Shown: piece after piece, positions 26,494-35,445 of the stretch
How positions within the stretch are numbered: the stretch's first letter is position 1
Layout of the letters: each line of letters begins with the position of its first letter
Source of the DNA: Agromyces sp. LHK192
GTDB lineage: Bacteria; Actinomycetota; Actinomycetes; Actinomycetales; Microbacteriaceae
DNA length: 64,000 bases
Assembly: GCF_004006235.1 (NCBI RefSeq)
Contig: NZ_CP034753.1
Span: 1,240,001 to 1,304,000 of the forward strand
Reading direction: 5' to 3'
Translations under genes and position numbers: made by a program
The notes under the pieces: generated by a model
Told to the model about the DNA's origin: nothing
Databases searched by the model: none
The model's input: the letters and a program-made list of their open reading frames with translations, nothing else

Positions 26494-28449
26494 TCAGCGC
26501 ACCTGCTCGGTGATCGCGGTCATGACCGAGGTGTCGGCGAGCGTCGTGGTGTCGCCGACCTGGCGACCCTCGGCGAGGTCGCGCAGCAGGCGCCGCATGA
26601 TCTTGCCCGACCGCGTCTTCGGCAGTTCGTTCACGATGAACACCTGACGCGGGCGCGCGATCGCGCCGATCTGCGCGGCGACGTGGCGACGCAGTTCGTC
26701 GGCGGCCTCGGCGACGTCGGTCACGCGCTCGGCCTGGCTCGACTTGAGGATCACGAACGCGACCACGGCCTGACCCGTCGTCTCGTCGGATGCCCCGACG
26801 ACGGCGGCCTCCGCCGTCCACGGGTGGGCGACGAGCGACGACTCGATCTCGGCGGTCGACAGGCGGTGGCCCGACACGTTCATGACGTCGTCGACACGGC
26901 CGAGCAGCCAGATGTCGCCGTCCTCGTCGCGGCGGGCGCCGTCGCCGGCGAAGTACTTGTCGCCGAACTTCTCCCAGTAGGTCTCCTTGAACCGCTCCGG
27001 GTCGCCCCAGATGCCGCGCAGCATCGACGGCCACGGTTCGGTGATGACCAGCAGGCCACCGCCCTCGCCCTCGACGTGCTCGCCGTCGTCGGTGAGGATG
27101 TCGACCGTGATGCCGGGCACGGGCACCTGGGCGCTGCCGGGCTTGAGGTCGGTCACGCCGGGCAGGGCCGAGATCATGATCGCCCCGGTCTCGGTCTGCC
27201 ACCACGTGTCGACCACGGGGATCGAGCCGCCGCCGATGACATGCCGGTACCAGATCCACGCCTCGGGGTTGATCGGCTCGCCGACCGAGCCGAGCAGGCG
27301 CAGGCTCCGCAGGTTGAAGCTCTGCGGGATCTGGCGGCCCAGCTTCATGAACGAGCGGATCGCGGTCGGCGCGGTGTAGAGGATCGACACCGCGTACTTC
27401 TCGACGATCTCCCACCAGCGGCCGGGGTGCGGCGTGTCGGGCGTGCCCTCGTAGAGCACCTGGGTCGCGCCGTTCGCGAGCGGGCCGTACACGACGTACG
27501 AGTGCCCGGTGATCCAGCCGACGTCGGCCGTGCACCAGTACACGTCGGTCTCGGCGTGCAGGTCGAAGACGTTCTTGTGCGTGAACGCCGCCTGCGTGAG
27601 GTAACCGCCCGAGGTGTGCAGGATGCCCTTGGGCTTTCCCGTGGTGCCCGAGGTGTAGAGGATGAACAGCGGGTTCTCGGCGTCGAACGCCTCGGCCTCG
27701 TGCTCGGGGGAGGCCTGCGCGACGGTGTCGTGCCACCACAGGTCGCGGTCGTCGTTCCAGTCGACCTCGTTGTCGCCGCGCTTGACGACGAGCACGTTGC
27801 GGACGGTGCCGCCCTCGGCCTTCGCGAGCGCGTCGTCGACGACGGGCTTCAGCGGGAACACCTTGCCCTTGCGGTAGCCGCCGTCGGCCGTGATGACGAG
27901 GGATGCCTCGGCGTCGTCGATGCGGGAGGCCAGGCTGTCGGCGCTGAACCCGCCGAAGACGACCGAGTGGATGGCGCCGATGCGGGCGACCGCGAGCATC
28001 GCGACGACGGCCTCGGGGATCATCGGCAGGTAGATGGCGACACGGTCGCCGCGCCCGATTCCGAGTTCGGTCAGGGTGTTCGCTGCGCGCTTGACCTCTT
28101 CGGTCAGTTCGGCGTAGGTGATCGAGCGGCTGTCGCCCGGCTCGCCCTCCCAGTGGATGGCGACCCGGTCGCCGTTGCCCGCCTCCACGTGACGGTCGAG
28201 GCAGTTGACGGCGACGTTGAGTTCACCGTCTCCGAACCAGCGCGCGAACGGCGGGTTCGACCAGTCGAGGGTCTCGGTGAACGGCTTCGCCCAGGTGAGC
28301 AGCGAGCGCGACTGCTCCGCCCAGAATGCGAGGCGGTCCTCGGATGCCGCGGCGTAGAGGCCTGCGTCACCGACGGCTTGGGCGGCGAACTCGGGGCTGG
28401 GCCGGAAGCGCCTGATCTCCTCGAGGGCGTGATCGATCTGCACGGTCAT
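26494..28449 (-). CDS. acsA: Acetyl-CoA synthetase (acetate-CoA ligase, AMP-forming)
   Basis: A 651-residue enzyme of the usual family length, making acetyl-CoA from acetate, ATP and CoA through acetyl-AMP. Visible: phosphate loop [36 protein letters not shown], hinge region [22 protein letters not shown], and C-terminal [11 protein letters not shown] with the lysine that is acetylated in this family. ATG at 28449 follows GGAGAA. A -10-like TACAGT lies at 28514-28509. Single gene, ended by the hairpin at 26426-26466. Confidence 0.97.
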   Translation of the reverse strand: MTVQIDHALEEIRRFRPSPEFAAQAVGDAGLYAAASEDRLAFWAEQSRSLLTWAKPFTETLDWSNPPFARWFGDGELNVAVNCLDRHVEAGNGDRVAIHWEGEPGDSRSITYAELTEEVKRAANTLTELGIGRGDRVAIYLPMIPEAVVAMLAVARIGAIHSVVFGGFSADSLASRIDDAEASLVITADGGYRKGKVFPLKPVVDDALAKAEGGTVRNVLVVKRGDNEVDWNDDRDLWWHDTVAQASPEHEAEAFDAENPLFILYTSGTTGKPKGILHTSGGYLTQAAFTHKNVFDLHAETDVYWCTADVGWITGHSYVVYGPLANGATQVLYEGTPDTPHPGRWWEIVEKYAVSILYTAPTAIRSFMKLGRQIPQSFNLRSLRLLGSVGEPINPEAWIWYRHVIGGGSIPVVDTWWQTETGAIMISALPGVTDLKPGSAQVPVPGITVDILTDDGEHVEGEGGGLLVITEPWPSMLRGIWGDPERFKETYWEKFGDKYFAGDGARRDEDGDIWLLGRVDDVMNVSGHRLSTAEIESSLVAHPWTAEAAVVGASDETTGQAVVAFVILKSSQAERVTDVAEAADELRRHVAAQIGAIARPRQVFIVNELPKTRSGKIMRRLLRDLAEGRQVGDTTTLADTSVMTAITEQVR

Positions 28450-28765
28450 GGTTCTCCGTCGCTCCTTCGCGATTGGTGGTTCCGTTGGGTTTCGCCTGCC
28501 CCACTGGAACTGTAGCGCCCGACCTCGGCGGAACCGATTCGGGGCCGGGTCGACCGGCTGCGACGTCGGCTCGTCCCGCGTCGGGCTCGATTGCGCCGGA
28601 GATGTCCTACACCTGTCGATCGCCGTGGCGAGATCACGCTCTCTCCGTGTGATTTCGGGCGTCGCCCACGCCGAATCTGTGTACTTTCACCGAGGAAACT
28701 GTGTGTCCACACAAATGAGGACAAAAAGTACTTGCACATGCATTCGGAACCCGTACACTGAGTAC
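28450..28765. promoter_or_regulatory. Intergenic region between acsA and the 6C RNA
   Basis: About 315 bases without a gene. It should hold the acsA promoter (candidate -10 TACAGT at 28514-28509, minus strand) and the 6C RNA promoter (28732-28759). The part 28680-28760 is clearly richer in A and T than its surroundings. A dyad GTGTG-TC-CACAC at 28701-28712 and an overlapping TGTCC-N10-GGACA (28704-28723) lie just upstream of the 6C -35 box and are candidate operators. Confidence 0.5.
28732..28759 (+). promoter_or_regulatory. Sigma-70 type promoter of the 6C RNA
   Basis: TTGCAC (28732-28737), a 16-base spacer, and TACACT (28754-28759). This is the best -35/-10 pair seen in the window, predicting a start near 28766. 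Confidence 0.75.
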
Positions 28766-28869
28766 CGCCCGGACATCGTCCGAGGCCTGCAATGCGATGT
28801 GATTCCCCCCAATCCGCGCATTGCCGAGGCGGCACCTGTTCCCCCCAATGGGTGCCGCCCCCTTCTTTT
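28766..28869 (+). ncRNA. 6C small RNA
   Basis: About 104 nucleotides with two hairpins, each showing six cytosines in its loop. Hairpin one: stem 28789-28796 with 28817-28824, C6 at 28805-28810. Hairpin two: stem GGCGGCACC 28828-28836 with 28851-28859, C6 at 28841-28846. It ends in CCCTTCTTTTA, an intrinsic terminator. A small 5' hairpin CGGAC-ATC-GTCCG lies at 28770-28782. Two C6 loops define the actinobacterial 6C RNA family (B11/ncRv13661 in Mycobacterium tuberculosis, also beside a tad-like locus). The C-rich loops could pair with G-rich ribosome sites. Confidence 0.88.
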
Positions 28870-28977
28870 AACGGACTCGGTTCGCCGAGTCGACGAGCAG
28901 TCCTCCTCCACAACGGCGTGGGGGAGGACTTCGCTGTTCCCGGCCCGCTTCGGCCCGATTCGGCGCCACCGCGTTCG

Positions 28978-28983
28978 TAGATT
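28978..28983 (+). promoter_or_regulatory. Leaderless -10 box for the tad operon
   Basis: TAGATT-N6-ATG with no ribosome site. It lies about 110 bases after the 6C terminator, so the tad operon probably has its own leaderless transcript. Confidence 0.5.
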
Positions 28984-28989
28984 CGCGGC

Positions 28990-30132
28990 ATGACGATCCC
29001 CTTCGTGGCCCGACCCTCCTGGGAGGACCTGCCCGCCGTCGAGGAGGCATCCCCGTGGGCCGATGCCCGCGCCCGCCCGACCTCGGCCGAGCCGCACGGG
29101 CATCTCGCGGAGGCTCCGTCCGCCGTCGCCGAGGATCGATCGGTCGGCATCGCCGGCTTCGCGGCCAAGGTCGTGGCCGACGACGTCGGTGACGGCGGTG
29201 TCGCCTCGGCGGGCCTGGACCTGCTGGGGCCTCTGGCGGGGTACGCCGCCGCCGGACCGGTCACCGACCTCTTCGTCAACGGCGACCGCGGCCTCTGGAT
29301 CGATCGGGGCGCGGGGCCGGTCCGCGAACCCGCATGGGTCGCCGACGAGGCGGAGGTCAGAGCGCTCGCGGTCAAGCTCATCGCACGCGGGGGCCGACAC
29401 GTCGACGAGTCGAGCCCTGCGGTGGATGTCCGGCTCGGGAGGGGCATCCGCGTGCACGTCGTGCTCCCGCCGGTCTCGGCGGCCGGCACCCTCATCTCGG
29501 TGCGCGTCCCCAGAGCCGGAGGATTCAGCCTCGCCGCGCTGGGCCGCGCGGGCATGCTGCGACCGGACGAGGAACGGATGCTCCGCGACGCGGTCGCCGC
29601 CCGGCGCAACCTCCTCGTGACGGGCGCGGGCGGAACCGGGAAGACCACGTTGCTGGCGGCACTCCTCGCCGAAGCCGCGCAGCACGAACGCCTGGTCGTG
29701 ATCGAGGACGTCGCGGAACTGCAGGTGCCGCATCCGCACGCGATCACCCTCGAGGCGCGGCAACCCAACCTCGAGGGCGCCGGACGGATCGGCCTCGACG
29801 CGCTGCTGCGCGAGGCGCTTCGGATGCGGCCCGACCGGCTCGTGGTGGGCGAGTGCCGCGGCGCCGAACTCCGGGAACTCCTCGCGGCGCTGAACACCGG
29901 TCACGACGGCGGCGCGGGCACCCTGCACGCGAACTCGCTCGAAGACGTGCCCGCGCGCCTCGAGGCGCTCGGCGCGATCGCGGCCATGACCGCCGAAGCG
30001 GTGGCCCGGCAGACGGTGAGCGCGTTCGACCTGGTGGTCCACCTCGAACGCGGCTCGGGCGGACGTCGCGTCGGCGGCATCGGCGCGTTCCGGCTGGACG
30101 AGCGCGGTCGGCTCGCCGTGGAGCGACGATGA
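28990..30132 (+). CDS. TadA/CpaF-like secretion ATPase
   Basis: A 380-residue ATPase of the type II/IV secretion superfamily, expected to power assembly of a Flp/Tad pilus at the inner membrane. Walker A is GAGGTGKTT, an Asp-box-like VVIEDVAELQ follows, Walker B is RPDRLVVGECRG, and the His box is GHDGGAGTLHANS. Homologues sit at the start of the tad-like operon (Rv3659c type) of actinobacteria. Here no TadZ/Ssd-like gene precedes it. Its stop overlaps the next start. Confidence 0.92.
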   Translation: MTIPFVARPSWEDLPAVEEASPWADARARPTSAEPHGHLAEAPSAVAEDRSVGIAGFAAKVVADDVGDGGVASAGLDLLGPLAGYAAAGPVTDLFVNGDRGLWIDRGAGPVREPAWVADEAEVRALAVKLIARGGRHVDESSPAVDVRLGRGIRVHVVLPPVSAAGTLISVRVPRAGGFSLAALGRAGMLRPDEERMLRDAVAARRNLLVTGAGGTGKTTLLAALLAEAAQHERLVVIEDVAELQVPHPHAITLEARQPNLEGAGRIGLDALLREALRMRPDRLVVGECRGAELRELLAALNTGHDGGAGTLHANSLEDVPARLEALGAIAAMTAEAVARQTVSAFDLVVHLERGSGGRRVGGIGAFRLDERGRLAVERR

Positions 30133-31202
30133 GCGGCGAGCCGGACGTGAGCGCAGCGTCGCGGGTGCGCCGCACGTCGCGCGCGGGCGGCCGGTCGCGT
30201 GAGGCGGCGGGCGTCGACCGCGTCGCCGGCATCGCAGAGCGCGTCGCGGTGCTCATGGGCGCGGGCGTGCCCGCGACCGCGGCATGGCGGAATCTCGCTG
30301 CGGCCGATCCCGCCGACCGCGTGCTGGCGGCGGCAGCCTCCGCGGCATCGGAGGGCGACCCCGTCGCGCCTGCGATCGACGCGGCCGTGCGGGCGGCGAG
30401 CGCGGATGCGGCCCGACCCGGCCTGCGCGCACTGCTGCGGAGCCGGCTGCCTGCCGGCCGCAGGTCGCTCCCGGAAGGTCTCGGTGCGGCCGAGGCATCC
30501 GGCTGGCAGGCCGTCGCGGCGGCGTGGTCGGTGGCCTCGGCGACGGGGGCGCCGCTCGCGATCGCGCTCAACGACCTCGCCGGGGCCCTGCGCGACGAGG
30601 CGCAGCTCCGGCGCGAGGTGCAGGCCGCGCTCGCCGGGCCGCTGGCCAGCGCCCGGCTGGTCACCGCCCTGCCGATCGTCGCGGTCGGGTTCGGCGTGCT
30701 CCTCGGCTTCGACAGCGTCGGCGTGCTCGTCGCGGGTCCGGTCGGCTGGACGCTCCTCGCCGCGGGCGGCGCCCTGCTCTGGGCCGGGGCGAGATGGAAT
30801 CGGGCGCTCGTCGCCCGTGCGGATCCGGCGGGAGCCGCGCCCGGGATCGCGCTCGACCTCCTCGCCATCGCCATGTCGAGTGGCGCGTCAGTCGAGGCGT
30901 CGTCGCGTGCGACCGACGTTGCGCTCCGCACGCACCTGCCCGGTGCGGACCGTGCGGCCAGGGACATCGCCGCGGTCGTCGAGGTCGCCGCGACCGCCGG
31001 CGCTCCGGTGGCCGACCTGCTGCGCGCCGAGGCGCACCGTCGCCGGCGAGCGGCGCGAGCGGCCGGAGCGACCCGCACCGCAGCGCTCGGCGTGCGACTC
31101 ATGCTGCCGCTCGGCGCATGCATCCTCCCCGCGTTCGTGCTCCTGGGCGTCGCGCCCCTCATGATCTCGGTCGTCACCGGCACGCTCGGCGGTGCCCGGT
31201 GA
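30129..31202 (+). CDS. Fused TadB-TadC-like membrane platform protein
   Basis: A 357-residue membrane protein. Residues about 100-235 hold one type II secretion F-like unit (GWQAVAAAWSVASATGAPLAIALNDLAGALRDE, then two membrane helices). Residues about 240-355 hold a second one (IALDLLAIAMSSGASVEASSRATDVAL, EVAATAGAPVADLLRAEA, and a C-terminal pair of helices). In Mycobacterium tuberculosis these correspond to two genes, so this looks like a TadB-TadC fusion. ATGA overlap with the ATPase. Confidence 0.85.
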   Translation: MSGEPDVSAASRVRRTSRAGGRSREAAGVDRVAGIAERVAVLMGAGVPATAAWRNLAAADPADRVLAAAASAASEGDPVAPAIDAAVRAASADAARPGLRALLRSRLPAGRRSLPEGLGAAEASGWQAVAAAWSVASATGAPLAIALNDLAGALRDEAQLRREVQAALAGPLASARLVTALPIVAVGFGVLLGFDSVGVLVAGPVGWTLLAAGGALLWAGARWNRALVARADPAGAAPGIALDLLAIAMSSGASVEASSRATDVALRTHLPGADRAARDIAAVVEVAATAGAPVADLLRAEAHRRRRAARAAGATRTAALGVRLMLPLGACILPAFVLLGVAPLMISVVTGTLGGAR

Positions 31203-31263
31203 CGGCCGCCCCGTCTCGTGCCGGGACCGGGCCGCATCGCGGCCACCGACGAAAGGAACCCCC

Positions 31264-31494
31264 ATGTCCATCCGAACCCATGCCGGCACCGGCCGCGGCC
31301 GCGACCGCGTGCGGCGTCGCGCCCGCTCACTGCTGCGGCGCCTCGCCGGCGAACGCGGCGCAGCCACCGCCGAGTACGCCGTCGCCACCATGGCCGCGGT
31401 CGGCTTCGCCGGGCTGCTGGTCGTCATCCTCCGCGGTGACGAGGTGCGCGGCATCCTCACCGACCTGGTCAGGAATGCGCTCACGGTGGGCTGA
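31264..31494 (+). CDS. Flp-type pilin (DUF4244-like)
   Basis: A 76-residue protein starting at ATG behind AAAGGAA. A basic leader ends RRLAGERG, followed by AATAEYAVATMAAVGFAGLLVVIL. That is the class III prepilin pattern, cleavage after Gly with Glu at +5, then a hydrophobic helix. It is the likely major pilus subunit. Homologues occupy the same place (Rv3656c-like) in actinobacterial tad loci. No prepilin peptidase gene is present in the window. Confidence 0.88.
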   Translation: MSIRTHAGTGRGRDRVRRRARSLLRRLAGERGAATAEYAVATMAAVGFAGLLVVILRGDEVRGILTDLVRNALTVG

Positions 31495-31819
31495 CGAGCG
31501 CGGGAGCGCGACCGCGGAACTCGCGGTCGCGCTGCCCGCCGTGGCCCTCGTGCTCGCACTGTGCCTCGGTGCCGTGCAGGTCGTCGCGACCCAGGTGCGC
31601 CTGACCGACGCTGCCGCCGACGCCGCGCGGGCGCTCGGTCGCGGGGAGGCGCCGGGCACGGCGATCGCGATCGCGGGCCGTGTCGCCGGCGTGCCCGTCG
31701 CGCTCAGCACGGTGGACGAGCCCCCGCTCGTCTGCGTGACGCTCAGGTCGGCCGCGAGCGGCGTGCTCGGCCTGCTCGGCCTGCGGGCCGAGTCGTGCGC
31801 CGTCGGGGGCGGAGGATGA
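31475..31819 (+). CDS. TadE-like pseudopilin
   Basis: A 114-residue protein. A short leader ending in DERG precedes SATAELAVALPAVALVLALCLG, again the Gly/Glu+5 prepilin pattern. The rest has a DAAADAARALGRGE segment and a Cys pair (about residues 93 and 108). It fits TadE minor pilins. The start overlaps the pilin gene by 20 bases; no good ribosome site is seen, so coupling is likely. Confidence 0.82.
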   Translation: MRSRWADERGSATAELAVALPAVALVLALCLGAVQVVATQVRLTDAAADAARALGRGEAPGTAIAIAGRVAGVPVALSTVDEPPLVCVTLRSAASGVLGLLGLRAESCAVGGGG

Positions 31820-32157
31820 TCGGCGACGAGCGCGGCGCAGGATCGGTGCTCGCGCTGGCGATCGTCGCGGCCGTCGTGCTGCTCACCGCGTCGCTGGTGC
31901 CCGTGCTCGCCGTCCACGTCGAGTCGCAGCGCGCAGCGAACGCCGCGGACGCCGCAGCCCTGGCCGCGGCGGATGCGATGTCCGGGGCCGTCCCTGGCGA
32001 GCCGTGCGAACTCGCTGCGCTCGTCGCACGGCGCAACGGCGCCGTGCTCACCGCGTGCGGCGACGGCGGTTCCGGTTCGACGGCCGTCGTCGACGTCGAG
32101 ATCGGCGTGCTCGGCCTCGTGGTCACGGCGCGGGCGCGCGCGGGACCACCGGGGTGA
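31816..32157 (+). CDS. TadE/Rv3654c-like secretion-neighbourhood protein
   Basis: A 113-residue protein with one N-terminal helix (GAGSVLALAIVAAVVLLTASLVPVLAV) after MIGDERG, then a QRAANAADAAALAAADAM segment common to this family. The Glu at +5 of pilins is missing. ATG overlaps the previous stop (ATGA) and is preceded by GGAGG. Last gene of the tad operon. Confidence 0.82.
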   Translation: MIGDERGAGSVLALAIVAAVVLLTASLVPVLAVHVESQRAANAADAAALAAADAMSGAVPGEPCELAALVARRNGAVLTACGDGGSGSTAVVDVEIGVLGLVVTARARAGPPG

Positions 32158-32229
32158 CGTGCGCCGCCGAGGATCCGTCGGTCGCGACCGCATGCAGACG
32201 CCCGCGGCGCGACGCGCCGCGGGTGCCGC

Positions 32230-32466
32230 TCAGTCGAAGACGGTCTCGATGAAGCGGTACTCGACGGCCGACGGGCGCTCGTCGTCCTCCGCGGAGAACT
32301 CGAGGCCCCCGCCGCGGGAGTAGACGTAGTGCTTGCCGCCGTCGCCTCGGAGTTCGAGACGGGGCTGCGGGTCGCCGGAATCGGCGAAGGCGGTCGCGAC
32401 GGTCTTGCCCTCGAGCGGGCCGTCGATCAGCTTGGCGGTGTACGAACCCGCGAGTGACGTGTCCAT
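32230..32466 (-). CDS. Small protein of unknown function
   Basis: A 78-residue acidic soluble protein (AKLIDGPLEGKTV near the start, HYVYSRGGGLEFSAEDDERPSAVEYRF near the end). No family is recognised; the alternating strand pattern suggests a small beta-rich fold. ATG at 32466 lies 7 bases after GACAAT, so it may be leaderless; an ATG at 32475 adds three residues. It sits between the tad operon and topA on the opposite strand. Confidence 0.7.
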   Translation of the reverse strand: MDTSLAGSYTAKLIDGPLEGKTVATAFADSGDPQPRLELRGDGGKHYVYSRGGGLEFSAEDDERPSAVEYRFIETVFD

Positions 32467-32473
32467 GTCCGCC

Positions 32474-32479
32474 ATTGTC
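32474..32479 (-). promoter_or_regulatory. Leaderless -10 box candidate (GACAAT)
   Basis: GACAAT-N7-ATG. Weaker than the TANNNT boxes because the first base differs; the same GACAAT appears before the nicotinamidase gene. Confidence 0.35.
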
Positions 32480-32649
32480 CTCCGCTTCGCGGCATCCGCA
32501 AGGGTGTGGACGGAGGGTCGGTGAAGGTGCGCTCCCGGCTGCAATGTGTATGGTGTGGGCAGACCCGGCGATCCGCGGGTCGACAGCACACCGCTCGGGG
32601 GCGCGGGAATCCGGTGCGTTCTCGCTTTCGAATGGAATCAGAGGAGTCT

Positions 32650-35445
32650 GTGTCAGGCGCGAAGAAATTGGTCATCGTCGAGTCGCCGACCAAGATGAAG
32701 TCCATCGCCCAGTACCTGGGCGACGGCTACGAGGTGCTGTCCTCGGTGGGTCACATCCGCGATCTCATCGAACCGAAGAACCTGCCGGCCGAGCTGAAGA
32801 AGCAGGGCGGCGGCATCGCGAAGTTCTCGGTCGACGTCGACAACGGCTTCGAGCCCTACTACGTCGTGTCCGACTCGAAGAAGAAGACCGTCGCCGAACT
32901 CAAGCGCGCGCTGAAGGACGCCGACGAGCTCCTGCTCGCCACCGATGAAGACCGCGAGGGCGAGGCCATCGCGTGGCACCTCCTGCAGGAGCTCAAGCCC
33001 AAGGTCCCGGTGCGCCGCATGGTGTTCCACGAGATCACGAAGGACGCGATCCTCGCCGCGAAGGACCACACCCGCGAACTCGACACCTCGCTGGTCGACG
33101 CGCAGGAGACCCGCCGGATCCTCGACCGCCTGTACGGCTACGAGGTGTCCCCGGTGCTCTGGCGCAAGGTCGGCCCCGGCCTCTCCGCCGGCCGCGTGCA
33201 GTCCGCGGCGACCCGGCTCGTGGTCGACCGCGAGCGCGAGCGCCTCGCGTTCGTCACCGCGGCCTATTGGGACCTCGTCGCCCGCTTCGCCGGCTCGGGC
33301 TCGTCGTTCGAGGCGAAGCTCGCCAGGCTCGGCGGCACCCGGGTGGCCTCGGGACGCGACTTCGACGACACCGGTCGGCTGAAGGGCAACGCCGTCGTGC
33401 TCGACGAGGCGACCGCGACCGCGCTCGCCGCGGCCCTGCGCGACGACACGGTCGCCCGCCGCGTCTCGAAGGTCGAATCGAAGCCCTACTCCCGCCGGCC
33501 CGCTGCGCCGTTCACGACGTCGACCCTCCAGCAGGAGGCGGCGCGCAAGCTCCGGCTCTCGGCGCGCGACACCATGCGCGTCGCCCAGTCGCTCTACGAG
33601 AACGGCTACATCACCTATATGCGAACCGACTCCCCGTCGCTCTCGCAGCAGGCGATCCAGGCCGCCCGCTCGCAGGCCACCAAGCTCTACGGCGCCGACT
33701 CGATCCCCGACAAGCCCCGCGCGTACGCCGGGAAGTCGAAGAACGCGCAGGAGGCGCACGAGGCGATCCGCCCGTCGGGCGAGGTGTTCCGCACCCCGGC
33801 CGAGGTCGAGGGTCAGTTGCGCGGTTCCGAGTTCAAGCTCTACGACCTGATCTGGAAGCGCACGGTCGCCTCGCAGATGGCCGACGCCAAGGGCCACACC
33901 GCCACGGTGACGATCGAGGTCGGTCCGACGGCGGCGGATGCCCCGGCGCCGGAGGCGCCCACCACGCCCGTCGGCGGCGCGATCGCCGAGTTCACCGCGA
34001 GCGGCACGGTCATCACCTTCCGCGGCTTCCTCGCCGCGTACGAGGAGGGCCGCGACGAGGAGCGCAACGCCGACGACGCACCCGGCGAGGCGAAGCTCCC
34101 GCCGCTGGAGGAGGGCCAGCAGGTCGCACTCGACGAGCTCGAGGCGAAGGGCCACGAGACGTCGCCCCCGCCGCGCTACACCGAGGCGAGCCTCGTGAAG
34201 CGCCTCGAGGAGCTCGGCATCGGCCGCCCCTCGACGTTCGCATCGATCATCTCCACCATCCTCGACCGCGGCTACGTCACGCAGCGCGGCCAGGCGCTCG
34301 TGCCCAGTTGGACCGCGTTCTCGGTCGTGCGCCTGCTCGAGGAGCACTTCGGCGACCTGGTCGAGTACGACTTCACCGCCGAGATGGAGGACGACCTCGA
34401 CCGGATCGCCTCCGGCGAGGCCGACCGCGTCGACTGGCTCAACGGCTTCTACTTCGGCGGCGACCGCCACAAGGGCCTGCGTCAGATCGTCGACAACCTC
34501 GGCGATATCGATGCCCGCGAGATCAACTCCGTCGAGATCGCTCCGGGCATCACGCTGCGCATCGGCAAGTACGGCCCCTACCTCGAGACGCAGGAACCGG
34601 ATGCCGCTCCCGACGCGGCTCCCCGTCGCGTCAACCTGCCCGAGGGGCTCGCGCCCGACGAGCTGACCGCCGCGAAGGCGCAGGAGCTCATCGACGCTCC
34701 CGTGCAGAGCGACCGCGTGCTCGGGGAGAACCCCGACAACGGGAAGCGCATCGTCGTGAAGGACGGCCGCTTCGGGCCCTACGTGACCGAGCTCGAGCCC
34801 GAGGCCGAGGCATCCGTCGATCCGTCGACCGGCGAGGTGACCGAGCCCGAGAAGCCGAAGCGCGGCGCGAAGAAGGCCGCCGCGCCGAAGCCGCGCACCG
34901 CGTCGCTGTTCAAGTCGATGCAGATCGAGGAGGTCGATCTCGCGACCGCGCTCAAGCTGCTCGACCTGCCGCGCACCGTCGGCCTCGACCCCGAGTCGGG
35001 CGACGAGATCACCGCGCAGAACGGCCGGTACGGTCCGTACCTCAAGAAGGGCGCCGACACCCGGACGCTGCCGAGCGAGGACGCGATCTTCGACATCGAC
35101 CTCGCGGGTGCGCTCGAGTTGTACGCGCAGCCGAAGTACGGCGCTCGGCGGGCGTCGAGCGCGCTGAAGGAGTTCGACGCGGACCCGGTCAGCGGCAAGC
35201 CCGTGAAGGTCAAGGACGGCCGGTTCGGCCCCTACGTCACCGACGGCACCACGAACGCGACGATCCCGCGCGGTGAGAACGTCGAGGACCTCACGTTCGA
35301 GCGCGCGATCGAGTTGCTGCAGATCAAGCGCGACAAGGGGCCGGCGCCCGCTCGCGCCAAGCGCACGACGACGAAGACGGCGGCCAGGAAGCCCGCCGCC
35401 AAGACGACGACGCGCAAGGCGGCGCCGAAGAAGAGCCAGGCGTGA
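32650..35445 (+). CDS. topA: DNA topoisomerase I (type IA)
   Basis: A 931-residue enzyme relaxing negative supercoils. The TOPRIM domain starts KLVIVESPTKMKSIAQYLG, with DEDREGEAIAWHL as its acidic cluster. The catalytic tyrosine is Tyr323 in NGYITYMRTDS. There are no Cys4 zinc fingers at the C-terminus. Instead, repeated topoisomerase C-terminal units (NGKRIVVKDGRFGPYVTELE and relatives) and a Lys/Ala tail are present, as in mycobacterial TopA. GTG at 32650 follows GAGGAG. The stop overlaps the tmk start (GTGA). Confidence 0.97.
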   Translation: MSGAKKLVIVESPTKMKSIAQYLGDGYEVLSSVGHIRDLIEPKNLPAELKKQGGGIAKFSVDVDNGFEPYYVVSDSKKKTVAELKRALKDADELLLATDEDREGEAIAWHLLQELKPKVPVRRMVFHEITKDAILAAKDHTRELDTSLVDAQETRRILDRLYGYEVSPVLWRKVGPGLSAGRVQSAATRLVVDRERERLAFVTAAYWDLVARFAGSGSSFEAKLARLGGTRVASGRDFDDTGRLKGNAVVLDEATATALAAALRDDTVARRVSKVESKPYSRRPAAPFTTSTLQQEAARKLRLSARDTMRVAQSLYENGYITYMRTDSPSLSQQAIQAARSQATKLYGADSIPDKPRAYAGKSKNAQEAHEAIRPSGEVFRTPAEVEGQLRGSEFKLYDLIWKRTVASQMADAKGHTATVTIEVGPTAADAPAPEAPTTPVGGAIAEFTASGTVITFRGFLAAYEEGRDEERNADDAPGEAKLPPLEEGQQVALDELEAKGHETSPPPRYTEASLVKRLEELGIGRPSTFASIISTILDRGYVTQRGQALVPSWTAFSVVRLLEEHFGDLVEYDFTAEMEDDLDRIASGEADRVDWLNGFYFGGDRHKGLRQIVDNLGDIDAREINSVEIAPGITLRIGKYGPYLETQEPDAAPDAAPRRVNLPEGLAPDELTAAKAQELIDAPVQSDRVLGENPDNGKRIVVKDGRFGPYVTELEPEAEASVDPSTGEVTEPEKPKRGAKKAAAPKPRTASLFKSMQIEEVDLATALKLLDLPRTVGLDPESGDEITAQNGRYGPYLKKGADTRTLPSEDAIFDIDLAGALELYAQPKYGARRASSALKEFDADPVSGKPVKVKDGRFGPYVTDGTTNATIPRGENVEDLTFERAIELLQIKRDKGPAPARAKRTTTKTAARKPAAKTTTRKAAPKKSQA

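Noticed and set aside
28596..28660. A CRP/GlxR-type site before acsA
   Set aside because: ATCAC and GTGAT are present but in the wrong order and spacing for TGTGA-N6-TCACA, so no such site is claimed.
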